Assembly (NCBI RefSeq): GCF_900112265.1
Contig: NZ_FOLO01000044.1
Coordinates: 1-47,708, forward strand
Direction: 5' to 3'
Source: Pseudoalteromonas denitrificans DSM 6059
GTDB lineage: Bacteria > Pseudomonadota > Gammaproteobacteria > Enterobacterales > Alteromonadaceae
DNA length: 47,708 nt
Every line of letters begins with the position of its first letter. Within the stretch, counting starts at the first letter, position 1. Below, piece after piece: positions 34,812 to 42,203 of this stretch. The notes beneath the pieces were generated by a model. It was not told where the DNA came from. It saw nothing but the letters and a program-made list of their open reading frames with translations, and did not search any database. Made by a program: the position numbers and the translations under genes.

Positions 34812-35102
34812 ATGGCAAACTTAACCATAGTTGCAAACATTAAAGCTAATACAGACAAAATTGATTTAGTAAAAGCAGCGCTTTTAAAACTCATTGAAAT
34901 TACTCGAACTGAAAAAGGCTGTATCAATTACGACTTACATCAAGATAATGAAAACCCTGCTCACTTCATGTTTTATGAAAACTGGCAAACTCGAGAATTA
35001 TGGCAAGCACATATGGCTAATCAACATTTAGCTGACTATATGGCTGCGACTGAAGGTGCTGTTGCTGAGTTTACGTTAAATGAAATGTCTCTTATTTCTT
35101 AA
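34812..35102 (+). CDS. Antibiotic biosynthesis monooxygenase (ABM, YgiN-like) domain protein
   Basis: This 96-residue ferredoxin-like-fold protein has the ABM signature: LTIVANIKANTDKIDLVKAALLKLIEITRTEKGCINYDLHQ with NPAHFMFYENWQTRE, then HMANQHL. YgiN in E. coli is a quinol monooxygenase; others act on haem or polyketides. Its position 190 bases downstream of the quinone-reductase-like gene suggests a quinol/quinone redox cycle, an inference. ATG 34812 has GAGGA six bases upstream. A strong bidirectional terminator follows at 35235. Confidence 0.86.
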   Translation: MANLTIVANIKANTDKIDLVKAALLKLIEITRTEKGCINYDLHQDNENPAHFMFYENWQTRELWQAHMANQHLADYMAATEGAVAEFTLNEMSLIS

Positions 35103-35234
35103 TTTCCTATAAAAATCTATCATTCAATTATTAAATGATAGCCTAGTTAAAAAGTTTACTCAGTGTTGAGAATCTCATTACTCAATGTTTTTTTATGATG
35201 TAAGTACTTTTCAGTTCAAGATAATTAAAGAAAT

Positions 35235-35263
35235 AAAAAACCGCTTATTAAGCGGTTTTTTTA
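35235..35263. terminator. Bidirectional terminator between ABM gene and NSS transporter
   Basis: AAAAAACCGCTT (35235-35246), loop ATT, AAGCGGTTTTTT (35250-35261) between the convergent stops at 35102 and 35286. It has A and T tracts on both sides, so it can serve both strands. Confidence 0.85.
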
Positions 35264-35285
35264 TTTTAACGACACAATTTTAGCG

Positions 35286-36707
35286 CTAGCCAAAAAAGTG
35301 ATAATCAAAATATATTCTCGCCACAGTATCGATAAAAATCACAGCAACAATAACAGGCACAAAAGTGCCTAAAGCGACATGTGTATATTTTGCTAGAAAA
35401 GTTTTACTAAACTCAGGATTACCAATGGATAATTCTTCATTCAAATTTTGACTTTTCCAGCGATAACTCACAAATAAACATATTAATAACCCATTTAATG
35501 GCAATATAGTGTCATAAAACATGTCATAAATAACATCAAATAATGATTTTGACTTACCGCCATAAGAAGTTAAAGAGGTTAAATAGTCAACCATTCCCGC
35601 TGATAATGTAGTTAATAATGCCAGTAAACCAGCCCATAAAAACATCGTGTTTAATGCTTTTTTACGCGTCTGCTTTTTTTCATCAATTAAATAAGCTACA
35701 GGCACTTCGATAATTGATACTAATGAAGTTAAAGCGGCAAAAAAGACCAATAAAAAGAAAATAACAGCAATTGTACTTGCAAAGAAATAACCAACCGATG
35801 TCTCCAGCGCTAAAAATATCTTAGGCAAATAGCTAAAAATTAACGACACACCACTATCACTTAATTCACTTGGGTTAATACTTGGATTAAATGAGAATAT
35901 AGCTGGCAATACCATTAAACCCGCAATAAATGCAACGGATGTATCAGTGATCGCAACTAATTTGGCAGAGCCGGCAATATCTGTTTCTTTACTAATGTAT
36001 GAACCATAAGTAATTAAGATACCCATACCTAAAGATAAAGAAAAGAAAGCTTGTGACAATGCGTTACTAATCACTTTTGGTGTTAGCTTGTCGATATCTG
36101 GAATTAAATAAAACTCAACACCAGCAAAAGCATTATCTAAAGTTAAAACAAATATCACTAATAAAATAAGCATAACAAATAATGCAGGCATCATCACTTT
36201 TGCCGCACGCTCAATACCGGCTTTGACGCCAGAGACAAGAATAAACCGAACTAAAGCAGCCACAACTATCATAGAAACAAATAAGTAAGGACTACTAATA
36301 ACATCACCGAAGGCACTGGCACTGGCCATGTAATCGAGGTTACCTGAAACCGACAAAACTAAATAAACCAAGATCCATACAGTTAAAACAGTATAAAATA
36401 TCGCTATCATAAAAGGAGTGATAACGCTCAGTAACCCAGCTAAACGCCATTTAGAATCATTGTCACTTAATTGAGCGTATGCCCCAACAGGATTTTTTGC
36501 AGTTTTACGACCTACTGCCATTTCAGCTATCATGACAGGGATGCAGATGACAACAACAAAAATTGCGTACATCAATAAAAATGCTCCACCACCATTTTTT
36601 GCAGCATTTACAGGAAACCCCACTAAATTACCAATACCAACAGCTGAACCTGCTGCCGCAAGAATAAACCCTAGACGTGAACTAAAATGCTCGCGATTAG
36701 CACTCAT
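35286..36707 (-). CDS. Sodium-dependent neurotransmitter-symporter-family (NSS/SNF) transporter
   Basis: This 473-residue inner-membrane transporter has 11-12 predicted helices. The first helix starts RLGFILAAAGSAVGIGNLVGFP, the LeuT-like sodium and substrate site with GSAVGIGNLVGFP. Cytoplasmic loop 1 has GRKTAKNPVGAY. Substrates in the family are amino acids or related compounds; which one cannot be read here. I place the start at ATG 36707, with AAGG six bases upstream; a TTG two codons further upstream (36713) is less likely. It is convergent with the ABM gene and divergent from yciI. Confidence 0.9.
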   Translation of the reverse strand: MSANREHFSSRLGFILAAAGSAVGIGNLVGFPVNAAKNGGGAFLLMYAIFVVVICIPVMIAEMAVGRKTAKNPVGAYAQLSDNDSKWRLAGLLSVITPFMIAIFYTVLTVWILVYLVLSVSGNLDYMASASAFGDVISSPYLFVSMIVVAALVRFILVSGVKAGIERAAKVMMPALFVMLILLVIFVLTLDNAFAGVEFYLIPDIDKLTPKVISNALSQAFFSLSLGMGILITYGSYISKETDIAGSAKLVAITDTSVAFIAGLMVLPAIFSFNPSINPSELSDSGVSLIFSYLPKIFLALETSVGYFFASTIAVIFFLLVFFAALTSLVSIIEVPVAYLIDEKKQTRKKALNTMFLWAGLLALLTTLSAGMVDYLTSLTSYGGKSKSLFDVIYDMFYDTILPLNGLLICLFVSYRWKSQNLNEELSIGNPEFSKTFLAKYTHVALGTFVPVIVAVIFIDTVARIYFDYHFFG

Positions 36708-36868
36708 AAACAACCTTACTTTTATTATTGTTATATATATATCGCTTGATGCTATCAGCCTTACGCCTCCAGTTTCAAGCTTTTGACGTAAATCTTGTAT
36801 CAGTATTCTCTAAAAGTGTCACAAAGATGTTACTATTTAGCACTCTTAATCACTTTTTTGGAATTTTT

Positions 36869-37168
36869 ATGTGGTACATGATTTGCTCAACCGATGTTGA
36901 AAATAGTTTGGAATTAAGAAAACAAGTTCGTCCAGCTCATATTGCACGATTAGAAGAATTAAAAAATCAAGACAGATTATTTGCCGCAGGACCGCTTCCT
37001 GCGATTGATTCTGAAGATCCAGGTGAAGCTGGCTTTACAGGCTCCTTAGTTATCGCTCAATTTGATTCTTTAGAACAAGCCAGAGATTGGGCTGCCGCAG
37101 ATCCATACGTTGAAGCCAACATATATAAAGAGTCCATAGTAAAACCATTTAAAAAAGTTTTACCTTAA
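36869..37168 (+). CDS. yciI: YciI family protein
   Basis: This 99-residue protein matches E. coli YciI (98 residues) throughout: VRPAHIARLEELK, LFAAGPLPAIDSEDPGEAGFTGS, DPYVEANIYKES and VKPFKKVLP. The family has a ferredoxin-like fold with a conserved His/Asp pair (PAH and SEDPG) thought to be the active site; the reaction is not known for YciI. The correct start is ATG 36869; a longer frame from 36728 is not supported because of poor upstream sequence. In E. coli yciI is close to yciB and the trp operon, as here. Confidence 0.94.
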   Translation: MWYMICSTDVENSLELRKQVRPAHIARLEELKNQDRLFAAGPLPAIDSEDPGEAGFTGSLVIAQFDSLEQARDWAAADPYVEANIYKESIVKPFKKVLP

Positions 37169-37175
37169 ATTAATT

Positions 37176-37198
37176 ATGGCTCTCAGTATTAGAGCCAT
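37176..37198 (+). terminator. Weak terminator-like hairpin after yciI
   Basis: ATGGCTCT (37176-37183), loop CAGTATT, AGAGCCAT (37191-37198) is a perfect 8-bp stem eight bases after the stop. There is no T tract after it, so it may be a mRNA-end hairpin or a weak terminator. Confidence 0.45.
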
Positions 37199-37403
37199 TC
37201 GATTCAGTTTAGATTCACACACAGCTGTTATTCTAAGTGATAAATAAGTCATCATAGTTTAAACTAAAATTTATAAGGTATTTATTTCCATTAGTTTGTA
37301 TAATTTAAAAATAAAAATTTATTACAATAAATATCAAAAAGTTACTAAACAACAAGCTTAGTTTAAATATATTATTTGGAAGTTTTGTCCTGGAGAATAA
37401 GGC

Positions 37404-37661
37404 ATGCATTATTTTAACATTATTTTTTTAGTCCTCATTCTTAGTTTTCCCTCTTTTACTGATGCGAATAATCGCGCTAAACAAAAAGCCATAGGTAAAA
37501 AACAAGCTGCAAGCCTAGTACAACAAAAATATCCAGGTAAGGTATTAAAAATAAAAGACTTCAAAAAACACTACAAAGTACGCGTATTACAACCTAAAGG
37601 TCGTGTATTAGATGTTACAGTTAATAAAAAAAGTGGTTTAGTAAAAAAAGGCAAAAATTGA
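37404..37661 (+). CDS. Small secreted PepSY-like protein
   Basis: The 85-residue protein has a signal peptide (about residues 1-21, cleavage after FTDA) and a short basic PepSY-like domain: KKQAASLVQQKYPGKVLKIKDFKKHYKVRVLQPKGRVLDVTVNKKSG. PepSY proteins of this size often precede or partner two-component systems. GGAG and AAGG upstream give a good ribosome site for ATG 37404. Its TGA overlaps the ATG of the following PhoP-like regulator (TGATG), so the two are translationally coupled. It likely acts in the periplasm, perhaps modulating the kinase; that is inference. Confidence 0.85.
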   Translation: MHYFNIIFLVLILSFPSFTDANNRAKQKAIGKKQAASLVQQKYPGKVLKIKDFKKHYKVRVLQPKGRVLDVTVNKKSGLVKKGKN

Positions 37662-38335
37662 TGCGTATTTTAGTAATAGAAGATGATTTACATTTAGCCG
37701 ATAACTTAAGAGCAGCATTAGAAAAAGAGCGCTATAGTGTTGATTTAGCTCATGATGGTGAGTCTGGTTTATTCCATTTAACTGAATACCCTTTAGATTT
37801 GGCAGTTATCGACTTAGGTTTGCCTAAAATGAATGGTATTGAAGTCATAAAAAAAGCACGAGAAGCTAATTTAGATATTCCAATCCTTATTTTAACGGCT
37901 CGAGATCGTTGGCAGGATAAAGTCGAAGGACTTGATGCTGGTGCCGATGACTACCTTACCAAACCCTTTCATTCAGAAGAGTTAATAGCCCGCTGTAATG
38001 CACTTATTCGTAGAAGTGCCGGCCAAGCAAATCCAGAAATGCTTGCAGGGCCTATTCGTCTTCATACGCGTTCCCAACAAGTCTGGGTTAATGATCAAGA
38101 ACTAAGCTTAACTGCCTATGAATATAAAGTACTTGAGTATTTAATGGTTAACCCACAAAAAGTCATTTCAAAATCAGAACTAACGGAACATATTTACGAT
38201 CAAGATTTTGATTTAGATTCAAATGTCATCGAAGTTTTTGTCTTACGATTGCGAAAAAAATTAGATCCCGAAAATGTATTTAAACCAATTGAGACCCTTC
38301 GAGGGCGAGGTTACAGGCTACAAAGCCAATGGTAA
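37661..38335 (+). CDS. PhoP-like OmpR-family response regulator
   Basis: This 224-residue regulator has a receiver domain (D8/D9, phospho-acceptor D51 in IDLGLP, K101 in LTKPFH) and an OmpR winged-helix domain (about 130-224, with RLRKKLDPE and RGRGYRLQ). The LTARDRWQDKVE and GADDYLTKPFH segment is closer to PhoP than to most OmpR members. I use ATG 37661, overlapping the PepSY stop; a TTG one codon upstream is unlikely. It ends overlapping the kinase start by seven bases. Target genes unknown; Mg2+, polymyxin or envelope-stress control is a family-based guess. Confidence 0.9.
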   Translation: MRILVIEDDLHLADNLRAALEKERYSVDLAHDGESGLFHLTEYPLDLAVIDLGLPKMNGIEVIKKAREANLDIPILILTARDRWQDKVEGLDAGADDYLTKPFHSEELIARCNALIRRSAGQANPEMLAGPIRLHTRSQQVWVNDQELSLTAYEYKVLEYLMVNPQKVISKSELTEHIYDQDFDLDSNVIEVFVLRLRKKLDPENVFKPIETLRGRGYRLQSQW

Positions 38336-39675
38336 CAGGTGAGATATCACTTAAAATTAGACAAGGCTCCACGCTCGTATTTTTATTAGTTATTGCCTTG
38401 CCTGTTTTATTTTTCTCTATCGGTAAAGCCTATTATGCATCTTTAGTTGAAGCCACTGAAAATACCTTAGAAGCTCATTTATATTCAATTCTTGCCGAAG
38501 TTGATTTCCAAGAAGAGGGTATTGGCATGCCCGCAATTTTATTAACACCTGAACTCAATAGACTTAACTCAGATACCTTTGCGTTTATTTACCTTAATAA
38601 AGATAAACAATGGCAATCAGAATCAGCACTAAACAGAGATATCCTGCCCAATATAACTTCTATTCATGCTGGTGAAACTCAATTTAAAGAAATTAATTTT
38701 GAAGGCAAAAGTTATTGGCAATTAAGTTTTTCGGTGATCAGTGAAATTAATGAAACATCACATAATGTCACTTTTTATCTATTAAAAGATGATATTGCGC
38801 TTCGTGACATGATGCTTGGTTTTCGAGATACATTAAAAAACTGGTTAATTATAATGGCTTTTGCCATTACATTATTATTAATTATCGGGTTTATTTGGAG
38901 TGCAAGGCCTCTTCAACGGCTAGATAAAGAAATTATTGCCATAGAATCAGGTAATAGTGATGAAATTAAAGGTCTGTATCCAGTTGAACTAAAAAAAATC
39001 ACTCAAGACTTAAACCTTTTATTAAACTCACAACAAAGACAAAAAGATCGTTATCGCACCTCACTCAGTGATTTAGCACATGCATTAAAAACACCCTTAG
39101 CTGTTTTAAAGTCAAGTCCACTTGCGACAGATAAAGATGCAAACGAACAATTAGACCGCATCAACATTATGATTGAGCACCAGTTAAAGCGTGCTGCAAC
39201 GGGTGGGACAGATACCTGGAAGAAACAAACAGCAATTAAACCTGTCGCAAACTCCATTGTAAATGCAATGAAAAAAGTATATCAAGATAAAAACATTCAA
39301 TTTATCAGTAATATTCCATCTAAAAGTTACTTTTTAGGTGATAAAACTGATTTAATGGAATTAATGGGTAACTTAATCGATAATGCATGTAAAGCATGTG
39401 AAGCTTTAGTTCAAATTGAAATATCGATAAAAAAGTCATCAACAACACAGCTATTATCAATTAAAATTTCAGATGATGGACCAGGGGTCCCTTTAGAGTC
39501 TATTAAGCTCTTGACTCAAAGAGGTACTCGGTTAGATACATATGAAAAAGGTCATGGTGTTGGTATGGCAATTGTTAATGACTTGGTCGATTCATATCAA
39601 GGCAAGCTTAAAATATCAGATAGCGACCTAGGGGGCGCATTATTTAATGTTGAATTTAATTACAAACAAAACTAA
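38329..39675 (+). CDS. PhoQ-like sensor histidine kinase
   Basis: The 448-residue membrane kinase has two transmembrane segments (about 14-36 and 171-190) around a periplasmic sensor of roughly 135 residues. A HAMP-like linker follows, then the HisKA H-box LSDLAHALKTPLAVL (His251), the N-box MGNLIDNACKACE (Asn352), G1 ISDDGPGVP and G2 GHGVGMAIV. The LAHALKTPLAVL box is like PhoQ. ATG 38329 overlaps the PhoP-like stop by seven bases. It forms a cassette with the PepSY protein upstream and an LprI-like protein downstream, which it overlaps by 29 bases. The sensor's own acidic residues could bind cations but this is not shown. Confidence 0.88.
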   Translation: MVTGEISLKIRQGSTLVFLLVIALPVLFFSIGKAYYASLVEATENTLEAHLYSILAEVDFQEEGIGMPAILLTPELNRLNSDTFAFIYLNKDKQWQSESALNRDILPNITSIHAGETQFKEINFEGKSYWQLSFSVISEINETSHNVTFYLLKDDIALRDMMLGFRDTLKNWLIIMAFAITLLLIIGFIWSARPLQRLDKEIIAIESGNSDEIKGLYPVELKKITQDLNLLLNSQQRQKDRYRTSLSDLAHALKTPLAVLKSSPLATDKDANEQLDRINIMIEHQLKRAATGGTDTWKKQTAIKPVANSIVNAMKKVYQDKNIQFISNIPSKSYFLGDKTDLMELMGNLIDNACKACEALVQIEISIKKSSTTQLLSIKISDDGPGVPLESIKLLTQRGTRLDTYEKGHGVGMAIVNDLVDSYQGKLKISDSDLGGALFNVEFNYKQN

Positions 39676-40054
39676 AACAACCTTAATATTATTTTTGGGG
39701 TTTACCAGTTTTGTAAGTCACGCACAATTTAATGACGGCTGTGATAAAGAAAAAACGACAAATTTAAGTTATTTACGCTGCTTAGATAATAAAATTGTAT
39801 TAGAGAAACGTACTGCTGATACTTGGATCACAAAAATTCAACTCGATTTAGAAAAAAAGCAAAATGAAACCGGAAATTTACAACTTCTTAGAGTTTTCAA
39901 ACGTTCGGAGCAAGATTTTGAAAAATTTATTGAAGACAACTGCCGCTGGCGTTATTTAAATCGATTGCCAGATACAATAGCAGCAGCAATCGCCTATAAA
40001 CGGTGTGAATTACTTTCCATTCAAAAACATATAGAGTTATTACAATTACAATAA
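39647..40054 (+). CDS. Secreted LprI/DUF1311-like (lysozyme inhibitor-like) protein
   Basis: This 135-residue protein has a signal peptide (about 1-26, cleavage after VSHA) and four cysteines (C32, C45, C99, C120) in a helical layout typical of LprI/DUF1311 proteins. Conserved parts include TNLSYLRCLDNKI, EQDFEKFIEDNCRWRY and AAAIAYKRCELLSIQKHIELL. Family members bind and inhibit i-type or c-type lysozymes in some species, but that role here is inference. ATG 39647 lies 29 bases inside the kinase gene, with a G-rich AGGGGG upstream, so it is probably co-expressed with the PhoPQ-like pair. A hairpin follows its stop. Confidence 0.8.
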   Translation: MLNLITNKTKTTLILFLGFTSFVSHAQFNDGCDKEKTTNLSYLRCLDNKIVLEKRTADTWITKIQLDLEKKQNETGNLQLLRVFKRSEQDFEKFIEDNCRWRYLNRLPDTIAAAIAYKRCELLSIQKHIELLQLQ

Positions 40055-40083
40055 ATTAGCGGGATGTAAGTCCCGTTAATTTA
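40055..40083. terminator. Terminator between LprI-like gene and AI-2E permease gene
   Basis: An AATTAGCGGGA / TCCCGTTAATT stem with a six-base loop (one G-T pair) lies between the convergent stops at 40054 and 40092. T residues flank it on the plus strand; it may serve both directions. Confidence 0.65.
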
Positions 40084-40091
40084 TAGCTTAA

Positions 40092-41120
40092 CTATTCTTC
40101 TACATTACCTAATAAAACAGCCATCCAGCGTCCTTCATCACTTGCTTCAAGGGCAATTTTTACTATCATGGTCAAAGGCACTGATAATAACATGCCCACA
40201 GTGCCTAATAACCAACCCCAAAAAATTAATGATAAGAATACCACCAGTGTTGATAAGCCTAAACCTTTTCCCATAAACCTAGGTTCGACCACATTCCCCA
40301 TAATAGTATTAATCGTGACATACCCAAGCACAACGATACCTGCAACCGCAGGACCTTGTAGCACCAAAGCAAGTAGAACAGCAGGTATAGCTGCAATCAT
40401 AGAACCAATATTAGGGATGTAGTTAAGCATAAAAGCTAAAACACCCCATAAAACAAAATAATCAACACCCAAAACCCATAAGAGTATTGCAGCTAAAACA
40501 CCCGTTGCTAAACTCACTAACGTTTTAATCGCTAAATAAGAGTTTACTGAGTCTAAGAAACGATCTATATGGTGCATTTTCATTTGCGGATCAGCCAATG
40601 CCAAATGTACTTTTTTACTGACTACCGGCGCTTCAAATAACATAAAAATAGCGGTTAAAACTATCAAAAATAAATTTGCCATCACCGAGCCTAAACCCGT
40701 GAGTGTATTTGTTGCAAAATCAATCACCTTGCCAGGATCAAAGAAAGATAATATCTGTTCTTTGTCTATCAAAATATTATATTTTGCTGCAATATCCACT
40801 AGCCAGATAAACTTCTCTTGTAATAAAATTTTATATTCTGGCAATTTTTGAGAAAAGTCATTTAATGACTGCCCTACTAATCCCGCTACCGACATACCAA
40901 CAAGAATTATCAGCATAAATACAATAATAACTGCCAACCCTTTTGGCACTTTAAATTTAGCCAAATAGCTAATAAGTGGATTACAAATTATCGCGATAAA
41001 AACAGCTAACAGCATAGGTACAATAATGTCACTCGACATTTTTATACCTGCTAATATCACAACAAGTGCGGCAAGAATAACAAACCCTCTGCTTGCTCCC
41101 ACTAATTTACCTTGTGTCAT
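40092..41120 (-). CDS. AI-2E family transporter (PerM/TqsA type)
   Basis: The 342-residue protein has seven or more predicted transmembrane helices with the family features: N-terminal FIAIICNPLISYLAKFKVPKGLAV, the long extracytoplasmic loop with GQSLNDFSQKLPEYKILL, and the C-terminal half with NIGSMIAAIPAVLLALVLQGP and VVEPRFMGKGLGLSTLVVFLSLIFWGWLLG. Members include PerM-like permeases and TqsA, an AI-2 exporter. No substrate is readable. The start is ATG 41120, with AAGGA five bases upstream; a TTG at 41138 is unlikely. Confidence 0.88.
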   Translation of the reverse strand: MTQGKLVGASRGFVILAALVVILAGIKMSSDIIVPMLLAVFIAIICNPLISYLAKFKVPKGLAVIIVFMLIILVGMSVAGLVGQSLNDFSQKLPEYKILLQEKFIWLVDIAAKYNILIDKEQILSFFDPGKVIDFATNTLTGLGSVMANLFLIVLTAIFMLFEAPVVSKKVHLALADPQMKMHHIDRFLDSVNSYLAIKTLVSLATGVLAAILLWVLGVDYFVLWGVLAFMLNYIPNIGSMIAAIPAVLLALVLQGPAVAGIVVLGYVTINTIMGNVVEPRFMGKGLGLSTLVVFLSLIFWGWLLGTVGMLLSVPLTMIVKIALEASDEGRWMAVLLGNVEE

Positions 41121-41300
41121 GTCATTCCTTATGTTCAAAATTCATGAAAAATAATTTATGACTATACTTATACTCAAAGGTTTTACGCAATACAATCAAT
41201 TTTATTAAAGATCAATTAGTTCGCTCTTAGATGCCTACTTTACGAAATCCAAAAAAATGAATTTTATTAAAAGCCAATGTAAATAAAACAGGAGACAATG

Positions 41301-42203
41301 ATGAATATTTTAATCACGGGTGGCACAGGGTTAATAGGCAGTGCATTGATCCCATTTTTAAATAATCATCATAAAATCACAGTATTAACCAGAAACCAAA
41401 ACAAAGTATATATTAAGATAGGCTCACATATAAAAGCAATTTCTCAATTGTCAGAAATTGATTTTAACCAACTAGACATCATCATTAACTTAGCAGGTGA
41501 GGCAATCGTTGATAAACGTTGGGATCAAAAACAAAAACAAAAAATTGAACACAGTCGATGGCATTTAACACAACAAATAGTCGATGAAATAACAAAAGCT
41601 AAAAACCCACCTCATACCTTTATATCAGGCAGTGCAATTGGTTTTTATGGGCGTCAAAATGAACACCCTATTGATGAAACGTTTAATAATTGCACGCATG
41701 AATTTAGTCATACTTTATGTAAAAAATGGGAGTCTATTGCACTTGGCGCATGTTCAGAACATACACGAGTCTGCATTTTAAGAACCGGTATTGTATTATC
41801 ATCTCAAGGTGGAGCGCTGTGTAAAATGTTACCTGCATATAAATATGCGTTAGGAGGACCTATTGCTAATGGTGAACAAATGATGTCCTGGATCCACATT
41901 GACGATATGTTAGGTTTAATTATTTATTTAATTGAAGAAACAAACTTACAAGGTATTTTTAATGCAACAGCACCTAACCCAGTTTCAAATGAGGAGTTTT
42001 CTCGATTATTAGCCGGTTCATTAAAAAGACCTCATTTTTTAAGAGTCCCCGCTAAAGTCTTAACTTTATTATTAGGTGAAATGGCTGAACTTTTGATTTA
42101 TGGTCAAAATGTTCAGCCAAAGAACATTATAGCTGCGGGATATCGTTTTCATTACCCACAATTAAAAGAAGCATTTACACATTTATTAAGACAACACTCG
42201 TAA
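41301..42203 (+). CDS. TIGR01777 family NAD-dependent epimerase-like protein (YfcH type)
   Basis: This 300-residue extended-SDR protein has the nucleotide motif ILITGGTGLIGSALIPFL at the start. Family motifs are NLAGEAIVDKRWDQKQKQKI, FISGSAIGFYG, PISNGE-like PIANGEQMMSWIHIDDM, and NATAPNPVSNEEF. It matches the TIGR01777/YfcH family, whose reaction is not defined. I prefer ATG 41301, which has AGGAG six bases upstream, over ATG 41298. The last 18 bases overlap the convergent ABC permease gene. Upstream is the divergent AI-2E gene. Confidence 0.88.
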   Translation: MNILITGGTGLIGSALIPFLNNHHKITVLTRNQNKVYIKIGSHIKAISQLSEIDFNQLDIIINLAGEAIVDKRWDQKQKQKIEHSRWHLTQQIVDEITKAKNPPHTFISGSAIGFYGRQNEHPIDETFNNCTHEFSHTLCKKWESIALGACSEHTRVCILRTGIVLSSQGGALCKMLPAYKYALGGPIANGEQMMSWIHIDDMLGLIIYLIEETNLQGIFNATAPNPVSNEEFSRLLAGSLKRPHFLRVPAKVLTLLLGEMAELLIYGQNVQPKNIIAAGYRFHYPQLKEAFTHLLRQHS

